Shown piece after piece: positions 1 through 10,619 of a stretch of 64,000 nucleotides of DNA. Made by a program: the position numbers and the translations under genes. The stretch is from Hevea brasiliensis. Its lineage: Eukaryota; Streptophyta; Magnoliopsida; Malpighiales; Euphorbiaceae. How positions within the stretch are numbered: the first letter of the stretch is position 1; each line of letters starts with the position of its first letter. The notes under the pieces are model-generated. The model did not search any database. It was not told where the DNA came from and saw nothing but the letters and a program-made list of their open reading frames with translations. The stretch lies in NCBI RefSeq assembly GCF_030052815.1, contig NC_079495.1, positions 37,365,703 through 37,429,702 on the forward strand, in the 5' to 3' direction.

Positions 1-274
1 CTTTTATAGGTTTTCAAGAACTGCTTTATCCAAAATACAGATGGCACTGCCAAAATTTTTACAGAAATTACTAATAGTCTAAATGTGTTAATCGTTTAAG
101 TCGATTCACAAAAAGTTTTTAACACTGTAAATAATGCTCACCATCAGAAATGAAGTAAGAAAAGTTTTAAAATCCCTTGTAGTGTATTTAATGGGTTATC
201 AGTAGACGAAGTTGGTAATTCATTAGGTATACTACGGGATCATGTTATGCCTTACAAAGGGGTAGGGTGTGACA
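1..274 (+). mobile_element. 3' end of a Gyp-A-type LTR, plus orientation, truncated by the window
   Basis: This stretch is the reverse complement of the first ~270 bp of the Gyp-A LTRs at 3755 and 12063. It shares the 'acgggatcatgttatgcc' block and ends in the LTR terminus GGGTGTGACA at 274. It is therefore the end of a plus-oriented Gyp-A-family LTR inserted into the gypsy LTR that resumes at 275. The rest lies left of the window, so a solo LTR and a complete element cannot be told apart. Confidence 0.85.
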
Positions 275-334
275 AAAGCCATGAGTGCGGGCATAAAGCC
301 ATGAATGCGGGCATAAAGCCATGAATACAGGTAT
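275..334. repeat. Three tandem 20-bp units in gypsy LTR
   Basis: Three consecutive 20-bp units (275-294, 295-314, 315-334), each starting 'aaagccatga' and ending 'ggcat' or 'ggtat'. Related GGCATAAAGCCAT words occur at the same relative place in the solo LTR (about 27480-27520), in the Gyp-2 LTR (about 32150) and, on the other strand, in the Gyp-3 LTR (about 53030-53100). This is a small LTR minisatellite. Confidence 0.8.
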
Positions 335-1453
335 AAAGACTTTCGCAGTACTGCTATAACAATGCCCTATTGGCATGCCAATCTGTCCAATCTTACACAC
401 ATGTCTAGGCAATACAAGGGCACATAATATCATTAAATATTAATATATTGTGTTCTATGACTTTATTATTTCATGACAAATTCCATAATTTATACATTTA
501 TCATAATATTCATACATTCCTTACATCATTCATATTGATCACAATTCACATTCAAAACATCTTTCCTTTCTCTCTTGATGGGAACCTAAATCCCAAATGA
601 TACTTTTATCACATTTATTCATTCAACAATCTTTTCATGTAAAGTACATTCCATACTTCAAATTGTACAGCTAATATATTATGAATTACATTGGTGTTGG
701 GAGTATAAGTATCAACAATCCATCTAGGTTAATTTTATTTCATATTCAAGTGGTATCACTTATATTTTATTAGACCTATTAGTAATGGGAATACAAATCT
801 TAATTATATATTCACATAACTTAATTGTTCATTAAGTCATTTAGGTAAATTACTATTTCTATTCCAAGTAATCCATAAACATTTCATGGATTCTAAATTC
901 ATACCTTAATTTCCTCTACCAATTTAGTTCTTACACTTTGTGTCTTTGTATTACTATTCACTCAAATTGTTGACTTTTTGATACATAATAAATTTATTAA
1001 ACCTAAGTTCACCAAGATACCACATTTTGCATTTTATATGTTGGTATTGATTTCCAATACCATTTCAAAGCTTATCTTATGTTATTCAAAATTTTCAGAT
1101 TTCATACCCTAGGTTTACTGTTCCATTGGTTATTTGTACAGCAGGAATTTAACAAAATTATCTTCAAGAAAGTTGTTCCTTATTGTGTCTAGTTACATTT
1201 GTTTTTTTTAATCACTCCATTTGGAGTTTTTTAGTTCAAGTTATGGTCATTTTACCATAACTGGCCGGATTGACCTGTACCCAGAATTTCTGAGCAATTT
1301 GGCTCTGCCAGATTTGGTGACCTAAGTTTGGTTGGCAATTTGACTAGGTTATGGTAAGAATTTGGATTTTTGTTCTTCATGAAAGTTATAGGGCTTTGTC
1401 TCAGATTTCTGCTGGTAAAATTTCAAGTCAATTGGATCTTTCTACACTGAGTT

Positions 1454-1488
1454 ATGACCAAATGAATGAATACTGTTCATTTGGTCAT
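1454..1488. repeat. Perfect 13-bp inverted repeat in gypsy LTR
   Basis: Arms 1454-1466 (atgaccaaatgaa) and 1476-1488 (ttcatttggtcat) are exact reverse complements around a 9-nt loop. The same palindrome, slightly altered, occurs in both Gyp-A LTRs and in the solo LTR at 28152-28186. It could be a hairpin or a paired protein-binding site; the function is unknown. Confidence 0.75.
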
Positions 1489-2967
1489 TTTGCCCTGGCA
1501 GAATGTAAGTCACCTGGATTAGGGTAATTTTTCGGTCAACTTGGTTTGGTTTTCTGGGCAGGTTTCTTCACCAAAGTTGTGTCATTATGTGTCTAGTTTC
1601 ATGTCCAATTGGCCTTGCACCAATTGAACCTATACAACTCAAGTTATGGTTGCCCAAACATGCTGGACTCACACCCAGACCTGCAGTGCACACTGGACAG
1701 CATACCTAACCTCAATTCCCATGGCACAAATCACTTCATTTCCTAATCAAATACAGCCAAATGGTCACTAATTGACCATTACAACATTAATTTAAGTTCA
1801 GTTATGTCAACCTCCAAAATTGAGTTTCAAAACCCTAACCCTAATTGACCAAGCCTCCAATTCATGCATCTTACTCCTAATTTGCTATACTAATCATATA
1901 ATTTATACTAGGGGCAGCTAATATGTCACTTCAAATCAAAGAATTCTCCTAACCCTAACTCATGTCAAGGCTGCCAAAATTTCATGGAACATAATCATGC
2001 CTCATTAATTCAGTTTTTATCAAATTTTCAACTTAACTTAGCTTCAATTCATGTTTAGAAAGATGTAAAAGCAAGGAATATGGCAGTAACCTTGATTTAG
2101 CCAATTCCCAAAGCTTAAGAACTCCTTTTTTTTCTCTTTATTTTTGCTGTCCAAGTATTGTGCTAGTGGTGAGGATCAATTTTTATGAAGGGATGATGGG
2201 GTTTTAAGGTGAAATGGTAGGTGAACTCAAGCTTGGTAGAGCATTAATGGTGGTTTCTTTCTTCTCTTTCTCTCTTTTTTCCTGTGGTTCGGCTGCCCAT
2301 AGTGAAGAAGATGCAGATTTGTTTTTTTTTTTTTTATCTCATCTTTATTCATTTTTTATCCCTTAAGTAATTTTGTTCAGTTGTGATTGGTGGAGAGCTC
2401 CCTAATGACATCATGTGATGTCATAATTCCACTTTTCTTTCATTTTTTTTCTTCTTTTCTCTACTCATTTTCAATTTAATTTTTAGTAATATTTATTCAT
2501 ATTTTATGTCATAATAATTATTTACTTAACTGGACAAGTCGGTCAAAAATCATCTCTGAAGACGAAATGACCAAAATGCCCTCCGTTTGGCTTATTTAGC
2601 CAAAATCGTCTGTACAGATCTAAAAAAATTTTTAAGCCTTTTCTTGACATTCTAATGCCATAGAAACCTCAATGACTCTTCTCTGGAGTCCCAAAAATTA
2701 TTTCATGAATTCTCTCACGGGTTTAGGGCTTCTAGTTGCGAAGACCGCAACTTCCCACTAGGTTACCCATCGCTAGGGCACCGGCTCATTTAACTTGGCT
2801 GTATTTTATTTCAAACATTTTTCCCTAAACTTTTCTTATTATTATTTGAGTTATTTATGACTCCTCACTCTAGTCTAAATATTTTTTCTAGACGTTCTAG
2901 CTATCCGGACCGACACCGATCACTGGAACAGTAGAATGCACGGAATTGCTACAGTGAGGGTATTACA

Positions 2968-3290
2968 GTTAAGTGCTTCTCTCATAATACTGCTTTTCAA
3001 TTCTTTATCATCTGGTGTACACACTCTTTCTTTATAGTACAGGCACCCATTTTCTTTCACTTCATATTCAGTTTCCTTTCCTTAAGTGATTTTGCCCAAA
3101 ATAGCCATTAATTTCTCATCTGTTTTCAGCCCATCCTATATCTGTTGTAACAGATTTGGCTTCACTTGCAACTCAGCCAAAATAACTCCGTCATGAGTTA
3201 AGGACAGTTGAGCATTCAGAGATCTTAATGCTACAATAGATTTTCTGCTTAAGGCATCAGCAACTACGTTTGCCTTCCCAGGGTGATAGT
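2968..3290 (-). pseudogene. Gyp-2 RNase H C-terminus and start of integrase
   Basis: Read on the minus strand, this encodes the linker [16 protein letters not shown] that ends gypsy RNase H, then a region matching the Gyp-3 stretch at 40330-40620 up to the first residues of the integrase zinc finger (IMREA). In-frame stops occur after LLQQI and within the following lysine-rich stretch. The coding sequence ends abruptly at 2968, where a gypsy LTR is inserted just before the HHCC motif. Confidence 0.85.
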
Positions 3291-3754
3291 TGTTAGTAGT
3301 ATGCCCTAGAGTATATCATTTAGTATATATCTTGTACATGTTTTTATTAATAAAAGGCATTTTCACTTTTCCATTTATATAATATATTTATGTGTAATAG
3401 AAAAGGTTTATTGATATTTTATTAGAAATTCTATTTTTAAGTTGTTAAGAATATGAGTGACAGTATTTCTAGTATAAAGTATCATAAATAGGTTCACAAT
3501 CGAGGATACTTCATAATAAGGACATGACTTATCCAGAAAGATTATATTCATGTTTATTCCCAAGTTATTTATATGTGATATAAATAAGATGGGATGGTGA
3601 GTCTCATGCAATATAACAAACATGATAGGCACTTATGCATGATAAGTAAGCCGAACCAGTGACACTTATGACAAGCACATGGAGTTTACACTTGTCAATG
3701 CATTGTCATAAATCATATCAGTGCATATAATCTTTAGACCTGAGATAGCATAGT
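3291..3754 (+). repeat. Cop-1 5' LTR, first part
   Basis: It starts TGTTAGTAGTATGCCC, as do the LTR starts at 22841, 37225 and 55362 (and the reverse complement at 45391 and 52821). The LTR breaks at 3754, where Gyp-A starts, and continues without loss at 15551. A short minus-strand reading frame inside (3408-3632) recurs in every copy of this LTR and is not considered a gene. Confidence 0.93.
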
Positions 3755-4485
3755 TGTCACACCTTACCCCTCTGTAAGGCAAAACATGATCCCTTAGAAT
3801 ACCTAATGAACTACCAAACTTCACCTACCGATAACTCATTAAATACCCTATAAAGGATTTTAAAACAATTTTCTTACTTTTGATAAGTGGTGAGCATTTT
3901 CTAATTGGTATCAAAACATTTAATTAAAGTTGAAAGCTAGTTGAAATTTTTGGCCCACTTTATTTTTTTGCAAATTTTATAAAAATTTTGACAGAGTTCC
4001 GTCTGTATTTTGAGAAAACAGTTCTTCAAATACTTGAAAGAAAGCACTTCCAATAATTTCCTCAATAATTTCACAATCAATCTTAGTCAATTTTAACACA
4101 TTTATCAACTTCCAAAATTCAAATCCACCATTTCTAATATCCACAATCATCAAATACCATTAATAAATTTCATTCAATTCAAAATAAATGCTACCATTCA
4201 TATTTCATTAATGACAAAGTAATTTATATACACCATTGCAAAAATTTACATCAAAAGAAATTCAAACTAAATTTTATTACAATCTTTATACAACTTTGTA
4301 GAAGCTGCTCAAGACCCATTTTACATGTCCATACATTTATGTGCATCACAAACATCAAAATAAATATTTACAGTCGGAATATAAATTATGCCTGATATAA
4401 CCTCAGGGTAAGTCGCTCCACAATCTTCAGCAGCTCACTCTGCTGCTCCTCTAGTCTCTAAATCTGAGACAGCAATAACAGCTAT

Positions 4486-4507
4486 CACTGAGTACTAAGA
4501 CTCAGTG
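4486..4507. repeat. 8-bp-arm hairpin in Gyp-A LTR
   Basis: CACTGAGT (4486-4493) and ACTCAGTG (4500-4507) form perfect arms around a 6-nt loop, followed by GTGCACAACAT. The solo LTR (27135-27152) and the Gyp-2 LTR (31710-31727) have a different stem at the equivalent place before TGGTG. This is a candidate RNA structure in the LTR. Confidence 0.6.
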
Positions 4508-5741
4508 GTGCACAACATACTAAAATAATCTTTATGCAGAATTTAAATCACATTTATTCAAAAATTGAATTGAACATGAGAATTAAATATAAAACATGAA
4601 TCATGGGATTTTAATCCAAACAAGTTCATTTTGAACTGCCAAAACACATTTCATAAAACCCACAGTTATATCATGCCATTCGAAATAAATATAATCTCAA
4701 TAGCCAGAGGCTAAGGAGAAGTCACATCATAAGGCTAGCTAGCTCAAATATATGGATATCCATTCAAATTCCTCTTCTACTGGCACACCTCAACACTTCA
4801 TCCAGAGAAGGAATCAAAATTCGAAACTGATTACCCCACTAGTCATGCTAGTGAGGTGTTCAAATATATGGTCATGACACTTCGATTTCAAAACTTATCT
4901 TAACAATTTGCTAAACATTGCCAATTCAAATACGCACAAATAAACTTTCAACAATTCAAAGCAAAAGTAAAATACATATTTCATTCACTTTATCAATGAA
5001 TTTTAAAGCATGGTGATGTTGTGCACAAACCTCAAGCGAGTCACCTCTTGGCCTTGACTCGATTCCTCGGGTTCTTTCCCGGTGTTCTTTTCAACTGAAA
5101 CACATAATTTCATAGTGTTTCAGTACCATAACTTAGGATAAATCCAAAAATAAATTTAACTTCACTTTTACCTAGCTCTAATGTGTTAAACTCAATGTTC
5201 TTTAAATTTTTGTGTTTCGGGTTACTATTCATTATACTATTCAAGTCAATTTATTGACTTTCTAAGGCTTAATAGGTATGAGAATTCCAACTTCACCCAT
5301 ATACCACATTTTGGTCACTAAATTTGTTGGTTTTGGTTGTTTATTCAAATTCTAAGTCTTTTAGGCAATTTTGATAATTTTCAGTTTCAGTGTCTAAGGT
5401 TGCACTGTTCCATTGGTCATTTTTCTGTTGGAATTTGGAAAAAATTCCATCATAGAAAATGTTCCATATTGTCTTAAGTTTATTCTCCTTTTTGAATCAC
5501 TCCGATTGGAGTTTTGTAGCTCAAGCTATAGCCATTTGAACCATGGCTGCCAGATTGGACTTAACCCAAAATTCTGGGCAAATTTTGGTTTTAGCAGTTT
5601 TAGGTCACCAAATTTGGGTGACCAAATGACTTGGTTAATGGCATAATTTGGGTTTGTGTTCTTTATGAAAGTTTTAGGTCTATACCTCATCGGTCCACTA
5701 GTAAAATGTCTAATCATTTAGACCTTCCTAGCTCAAGTTAT

Positions 5742-5772
5742 GGCCAAATGAACAAACACTGTTCATTTGGTC
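5742..5772. repeat. LTR palindrome, Gyp-A 3' LTR copy
   Basis: GGCCAAATGAAC and GTTCATTTGGTC form near-perfect arms around AAACACT. The other Gyp-A LTR has it at 14060-14090. It is related to the palindromes at 1454-1488 and 28152-28186. Confidence 0.7.
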
Positions 5773-7233
5773 AGTTTGTACAGGGCAGACTAAGATTTTC
5801 CGAGTTTGGTCAATTTGTTCACTAGGTTTTGGTCACTTTTTGGGCATGCTTCCTAAATGAAAATTGTGTCATTTAGTATCTACTTTCATTCCCAATTGGT
5901 CTCATACCAATTGGACTTGTAAATTTTTATTTTTGGTCCCTCAAAGGGACCTTGCAGCATGACCACATTGAATACGAATTTGGTTTCACTCCGACACTTT
6001 CAAGATACTTCATTTGGTCACCATTGACCATTTCCCACTTCAAACTAGGTCAATCATATTATTTACCCATTTCTCACATTTTTGTCTCTAAACCCTAAGT
6101 ATCCAAACCCTAGTTTACCAATTCTTTGCATTTGATTGATTCAAAGCCTATATACATGTTTCTTCATCTCAAACAAGACCACATATACTTTTAAATCTAT
6201 CAAACCATGCAAATATACTCCCATACACATGCTGGCCAAAATTCACTCATGGTACCTCAGTAAATTTTTCTTTTATTTAAGGTTTATTTACAAGTTCAAT
6301 AAGTTAAAAATGTAGAAATCAAACTAAAATTGTTAAGTTTGCTTACTAACCTTTTTAGGTGTCTTTTTCCTCTTCTTATTTCTCCTCCTTTCTTCTTCTT
6401 TTTGTAGGCACTAGCTAAATCAAAGGTCTAGGTTAAGATTTACTTAAGGACTTTTGGGGAATTTACGGTTAATTTAGGGTGTATGAAGCTTGAACTTAGA
6501 GCTCTAATGGAGTTTAGAGAGAGAGAGCTTTGGGAGAGAGAGAGGCCGGCTGGTTGGGAGAGAAGACAAATGAAATTTTTTTTTCTTTTCTTTTATGTAT
6601 TTTGTCTTATGGAAGACCAAAAAAAATCAATTTAATCAAAATTATTAATTATAGGATTTATGGCATCATGCATTATGTCATACATGATGTCACCTCTCTT
6701 CACTTTTTCCTTTTCTTTTTTTTTTATTAGTTCTTTAATTTAATTCTCAATTTCAAAATTTTATTTTCTCTGATTTTGTTTGACAGTTAGGTCAGGAGTC
6801 AGCTCTCGGGGTCAACTGACCAAATTGCCCCTCGCCGGTTCAACTCGATTTGTAAATAATTCAATATTTCTTTCGGCTCCCTGACCTAATTATTTGACTG
6901 GCTTAACAGTTCTTTTTCGTGATTTTCTCTTTTCCATTGTGTTCGTAAGGGTCCTAAGGACAGCAGCGTCACATTTTACGGATCAAAATTTGAGTTTAAA
7001 TCGACTTCGCAGTCGTTCCCGAGAAGGTCACCCATCGCTGTGACTCTCGGCTCGTTTAACTTCTTATGTTATGTTTTTCTTATTTATACTTAATTAATTG
7101 ACAATTACTAATTATTTGTGTTTATGGTTTATCTAATTGTCTTAAGTGTGGTTCTAATCCCCTTAATTGTGCGAATCGACACTGGTCACCGAAACAGTGA
7201 AATATACCAGGCTATGCAAATAGGGGTGTTACA

Positions 7234-7255
7234 ATTCTCCCCCCCCCCCCTAAAT
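7234..7255 (-). other. Gyp-A polypurine tract
   Basis: On the minus strand this is a run of G residues followed by AGAAT, directly before the 3' LTR start TGTAACACC. A purine tract at this place primes plus-strand DNA synthesis in LTR retroelements. The plus strand shows an unusually long C homopolymer (7239-7250), which is prone to length error. Confidence 0.8.
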
Positions 7256-7299
7256 AAATTTTATCTCGAAATTTTACCTGGTATCAATCTCTGAACAGT

Positions 7300-7670
7300 T
7301 GTGGGTGCTGTCTCCTCATGTCCTCATCTCGTTCCCAAGTAGCCTCCTAGCCCGAATGATGGTTCCACAGCACTTTTACCAACGGTATCTGCTTGTTCCG
7401 TAGCTGCTTCACCTCATAAGCCAGAATCTTTATGGGTTGTTCTTCATATGTTAGGTCTAGATTCACTTCAATTTTCTCTACTAGTAGTACATGAGATGGG
7501 TCTGATCGATACCTCCTCAACATAGACACATGGAAGACATTATGTATCTTCTCCAACTCTGGAGGTAGTGCCAATCGATATGCCAAAGGACCCACTTTTT
7601 CCAGAACCTCATATGGCCCAATGAAACGAGGACTCGCTTCCTTTTGCCGAATCTCATAATTCTCTTCCAA
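7300..7670 (-). pseudogene. Gyp-A integrase C-terminus and chromodomain-like tail
   Basis: An open frame at 7670-7347 contains the integrase GPY/F module (FIGPYEVLEKVGPLAYRLAL) and the NVFHVSMLRRY block, then a chromodomain-like end with IPLVKVLWNHHSG. The frame stops at a TAG where EEATWE is expected and the coding sense resumes as EATWERDEDMR near 7320. Chromodomain tails are known from gypsy chromoviruses, where they bind histone marks and direct integration into heterochromatin. A frameshift separates this piece from the upstream integrase core. Confidence 0.85.
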
Positions 7671-8660
7671 GGAGAAACCTTGAGGAAAACTTTCTCACCC
7701 ACTGAATACACAATAACCCTACTTTTCAAATCAATGCAGACTTCGACGGCCCGATGCGCCTTAAGTCGATCTCTGATCACCCTGATCTTCTCCTCAGTTT
7801 GCTGCACAATTTCGGGTCCAATCATCTTTCTTTCACCCACGTCATCCCAACACAATGGGGTCCTACATTTTCTGTCATACAAAGCTTCATATGGAGGCAT
7901 CCCAATGCTTGATTGGTAGTTATTGTTGTAAGCAAACTAAATCAAAGGCAAGTGTGTATCCCAATTGCCCCCAAATTCAATCACACAAGCCCGTAGCATA
8001 TCCTCCAAGATCTGAATTACCCTCTCAGATTGGCCATCTGTCTGTGGGTGGAATGCAGTACTGAAGTTCAATCTAGTTCCTAGGGCTCTCTGAAGACTAC
8101 CCCAGAATCTAGAAGTGAACCTAGGATCTCTGTCTGATACGATGGATACTGACACTCAATGCAGTCTCACAATCTCATCAATGTACAGCTTGGCCAATCT
8201 TTCTAAATTGTAGTCCATCCGGACTAGCAGAAAATGAGCAGACTTGGTTAATCTGTCAACAATGACCCAAACTACATCATGACTCTTCTGTGTCCTCGGA
8301 AGTCCCATTACAAAATCCATTGTTATTCTCTCCCATTTCCACTATGGTACTGGTAGTGGATGTAATAACCCAGCGGGTACTTGATGCTCTGCATTCACTT
8401 GCTGACAAGTTAGGCATTTGGAAACAAACTGTGCCACATCTCTTTTCATACCCATCCACTAGTAATGCTCCTTTAGCCCTCTATACATTTTCGTGCCACC
8501 AGGGTGCATGGCAAAAGGAGACTCATGTGCTTCCTTCAACATGATCTGCCTCAAATCAACATCATTAGGAACACACATTCTTCCATGGTGTAGTAGTAGA
8601 CGATCATCTCTTATTGAGAATTCTGGTTTCTTGCCCTGCCGGACTTCTTCTAATGATTTC
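7640..8660 (-). pseudogene. Gyp-A integrase (zinc finger and DDE core)
   Basis: Minus-strand reading gives an HHCC zinc finger (EAHESPFAMHPGG ... SKCLTCQQV), first Asp in ITMDFVMGLP, second Asp in [10 protein letters not shown] and Glu in [10 protein letters not shown], in the usual order and spacing. In-frame stops lie in the finger (HY*WMG), after the proline linker (VP*WKW) and before the second Asp (LH*VSV). All look like TGG, GAG or GGA changed to a stop. Integrase would insert the cDNA copy into chromosomal DNA. Confidence 0.9.
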
Positions 8661-9160
8661 TGATACTTCTGGTCATTCTAAGCAGCCATTCTGATCTGAT
8701 CAATCAACAATGGCTGTACATGCCATGCAACTACTATCTGCCCCTCATCATTAATCTCTAAGCTGGCATGTAATAATCTCAACTCATATACCATAGACAA
8801 AGGAGTAACCCGTAGACTTGCCATAGTCTTGCGACTTAAGGTGTCAGCCACAACATTAGCTTTTCCTGGCTGATAGTCTATCAGACAATCATAGTCTTTT
8901 ATCAACTCTAACCATCTCCTTTGTCTCAAATTCAACTCTTTCTGAGTGCCCAAATACTTCAAACTCTTATGATCTATGTAGATATAGCACTTCTCTCCAT
9001 ACAAATAATGTCTCCAGATCTTAAGAGCAAACACTATAGCTGCAAGTACCAAGTCATGTTTCGGATAATTCCTCTCATGAGGTTCAGTTGGCATGATGCA
9101 TAGGCAATGACATTTTGATCTTGCATCAATACATAGCCTAACCCATTGTGAGAAGTATCA
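8660..9160 (-). pseudogene. Gyp-A RNase H
   Basis: The frame 9094-8678 carries [36 protein letters not shown] and the closing [16 protein letters not shown], typical of gypsy RNase H and the linker to integrase. It overlaps the end of the RT frame (to 9034) in another frame, so a frameshift near 9080 separates the two. RNase H would remove the RNA strand during reverse transcription. Confidence 0.88.
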
Positions 9161-9960
9161 CTGTAAACTGTGTATTCTTTACTCGGAGTAGGTAAAGTAA
9201 GGACTGGAGCTTCAGTCAAACATTTCTTCAATTCATCAAAACTCTGTTGGCATTTATCCGTCCACTGAAATTTCACATCTTTTCGAAGTAGCTTAGTCAA
9301 TGGAGATGCCAACATGGAGAATCCCTTCACAAACCAATGGTAGTATCTAGCTAAACCCAGAAAACTGTGAATCTCCATGATATTTTTGGGTGGCCTCCAA
9401 GTAAGGACAGCTTCTATCTTACTTGGATCTACCTTGATGCCCTCTTCTGATACTACATGCCCCAAAAAGGATATCTCCTTCAGCCAAAATTCACATTTCG
9501 ATAATTTGGCATATAGCTGTTTCTCTCTCAAAGTCTGCAGTATAATCAGCAGATGTCTATCATGCTCTTCTGCATTCCTTGAATAGACCAATATATCATC
9601 AATAAATACCACAACAAACTGGTCGAGGTATGGTCTGAAGATAGTGTTCCTCATATCCATAAAAGCAGCCGGAGCATTAGTTAACCCGAATGGCATGACC
9701 AAGAACTCATAATGGCCATAGCGGGTTCTGAAGGCAATTTTAGAAATACTCTGCTCTTCTACTTTCACAGCTGCACCCCTCAACTGATCAAACAAGTCAT
9801 CAATGCGGGGCAATGGATATCTATTCTTTATTGTCACCTTATTCAACTGTTGATAATCAATGCATAATCGGAGAGTGCCATCTTTGTTCTTTACAAACAA
9901 CACTGGCGCTCCCAAGGTGACACACTAGGTGGATAAAGCCCTTGTCAAGCGACTCTTACA
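9150..9960 (-). pseudogene. Gyp-A reverse transcriptase, motif A deleted
   Basis: Frame 9915-9034. Seen are [41 protein letters not shown], the active-site FIDDILVYS and the thumb/connection [14 protein letters not shown]. Compared with Gyp-2 RT (26030-25617), 13 residues are missing between GAAV and KVEEQ. The lost segment corresponds to [13 protein letters not shown], which contains the first catalytic Asp. The loss is 39 bp and in frame, so the frame stays open although the enzyme cannot be active. Confidence 0.9.
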
Positions 9961-10047
9961 ACTGCACTTTCAATTCTTTTAGTTCTCACTGGTGCCATTC
10001 TATATGGTGTTATAGAGATTGGGTTCACACTAGGCATAACATCAATT

Positions 10048-10600
10048 TCAAATCGCACCTCTCTTCTCGAGGTAATCACGTAATTCATCAGGAAACACAT
10101 CCTGAAACTCACATACGAGGGATGTCCTCGGTCTTGGACTCCACACTTGGGTGTGTATCACATGTGCCAAGTATGCTTCACACCCCTTTCTGATCATCCT
10201 TTTAGCTAGTGCAGCCGAAATAATGTTTGATGGCAGTAACTGCCTCTCCCCATATATTACCACATCACCGTATAGAGGGAGACCTATCTTCAGTCTACAG
10301 TCAATCATGGTGTGATGCCTGGCTAACCAATCCATGCCCAAGATAATATCATAATCTATGAAGGGCATTTCAAACAAATCTGACAGGAGAACATGTCCTT
10401 GGATCACCAAATGACAGTCTCTATAGATTCTGTTGACCCAAACCTCTTGTCCTAACGGACTAGTTACTAGCACTTTAAAACCCATTTGGACACATGGAAC
10501 AGCAAGTGAACTGACTATGCTAGCACTAATATATGAATGGGTTGAACCCGGATCAAACAACACAAATACTTATTGATCAGAGATAGAAAATGTACCAGCT
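10048..10600 (-). pseudogene. Gyp-A aspartic protease and start of RT linker
   Basis: Frame 10563-10048 starts at the active site LFDPGSTHSYI, continues with VLVTSPLGQ, the flap/second half ILGMDWLARHHTMIDC and KGCEAYLAHV, then the pre-RT FQDVFPDEL. DPG in place of DTG or DSG is also seen in Gyp-2, so it is a family trait. A TAA sits a few codons before DPG, cutting it from gag. The protease would process the Gag-Pol polyprotein inside the particle. Confidence 0.88.
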
Positions 10601-10619
10601 ACAACATCAGAAGTCTCAG

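Larger units (their letters stand above)
275..2967 (-). mobile_element. Gypsy LTR (minus orientation) inserted in Gyp-2 integrase, 5' part off-window
   Basis: It aligns over its whole length with the solo LTR at 27491-29538. Shared blocks include the 'cccattggcatgcca'-type segment, the 'gaccaaaatgccctccg' block and the end GGGTATTACA. It is clearly different from the 5' LTR of Gyp-2 (31119-34562), so it is a separate insertion and not the second LTR of Gyp-2. Integrase-coding sequence resumes directly at 2968, just after the start of the HHCC region. About 970 bp of its left end lies beyond the nested LTR at 1-274. Solo LTR and 5' LTR of a longer element are both possible. No coding potential seen. 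Confidence 0.85.
3755..7233 (-). repeat. Gyp-A 3' LTR
   Basis: Direct repeat of 12063-15550, collinear over about 3.48 kb with scattered substitutions (several percent by eye near the left end). It starts TGTCACACC and ends GGTGTTACA next to the polypurine tract. Reading frames inside (for example 5413-5646 and 6530-6730) have no family features and are treated as chance. Contains an inverted repeat at 5742-5772 and a hairpin at 4486-4507. Confidence 0.93.

Noticed and set aside
1825..1850. Telomere-like CCCTAACCCTAA at about 1833
   Set aside because: Only two imperfect units within a gypsy LTR; not an interstitial telomere array.
275..2967. First thought to be the 3' LTR of Gyp-2
   Set aside because: It differs from the Gyp-2 5' LTR, lacks a neighbouring polypurine tract, and interrupts integrase-coding sequence; it is a separate insertion.
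5413..5646. Open frames in Gyp-A LTRs (also 5631-5825, 13949-14143, 14785-15060)
   Set aside because: Non-coding LTR sequence; equivalent frames in the paired LTR differ by frameshifts and stops, and none has a domain.
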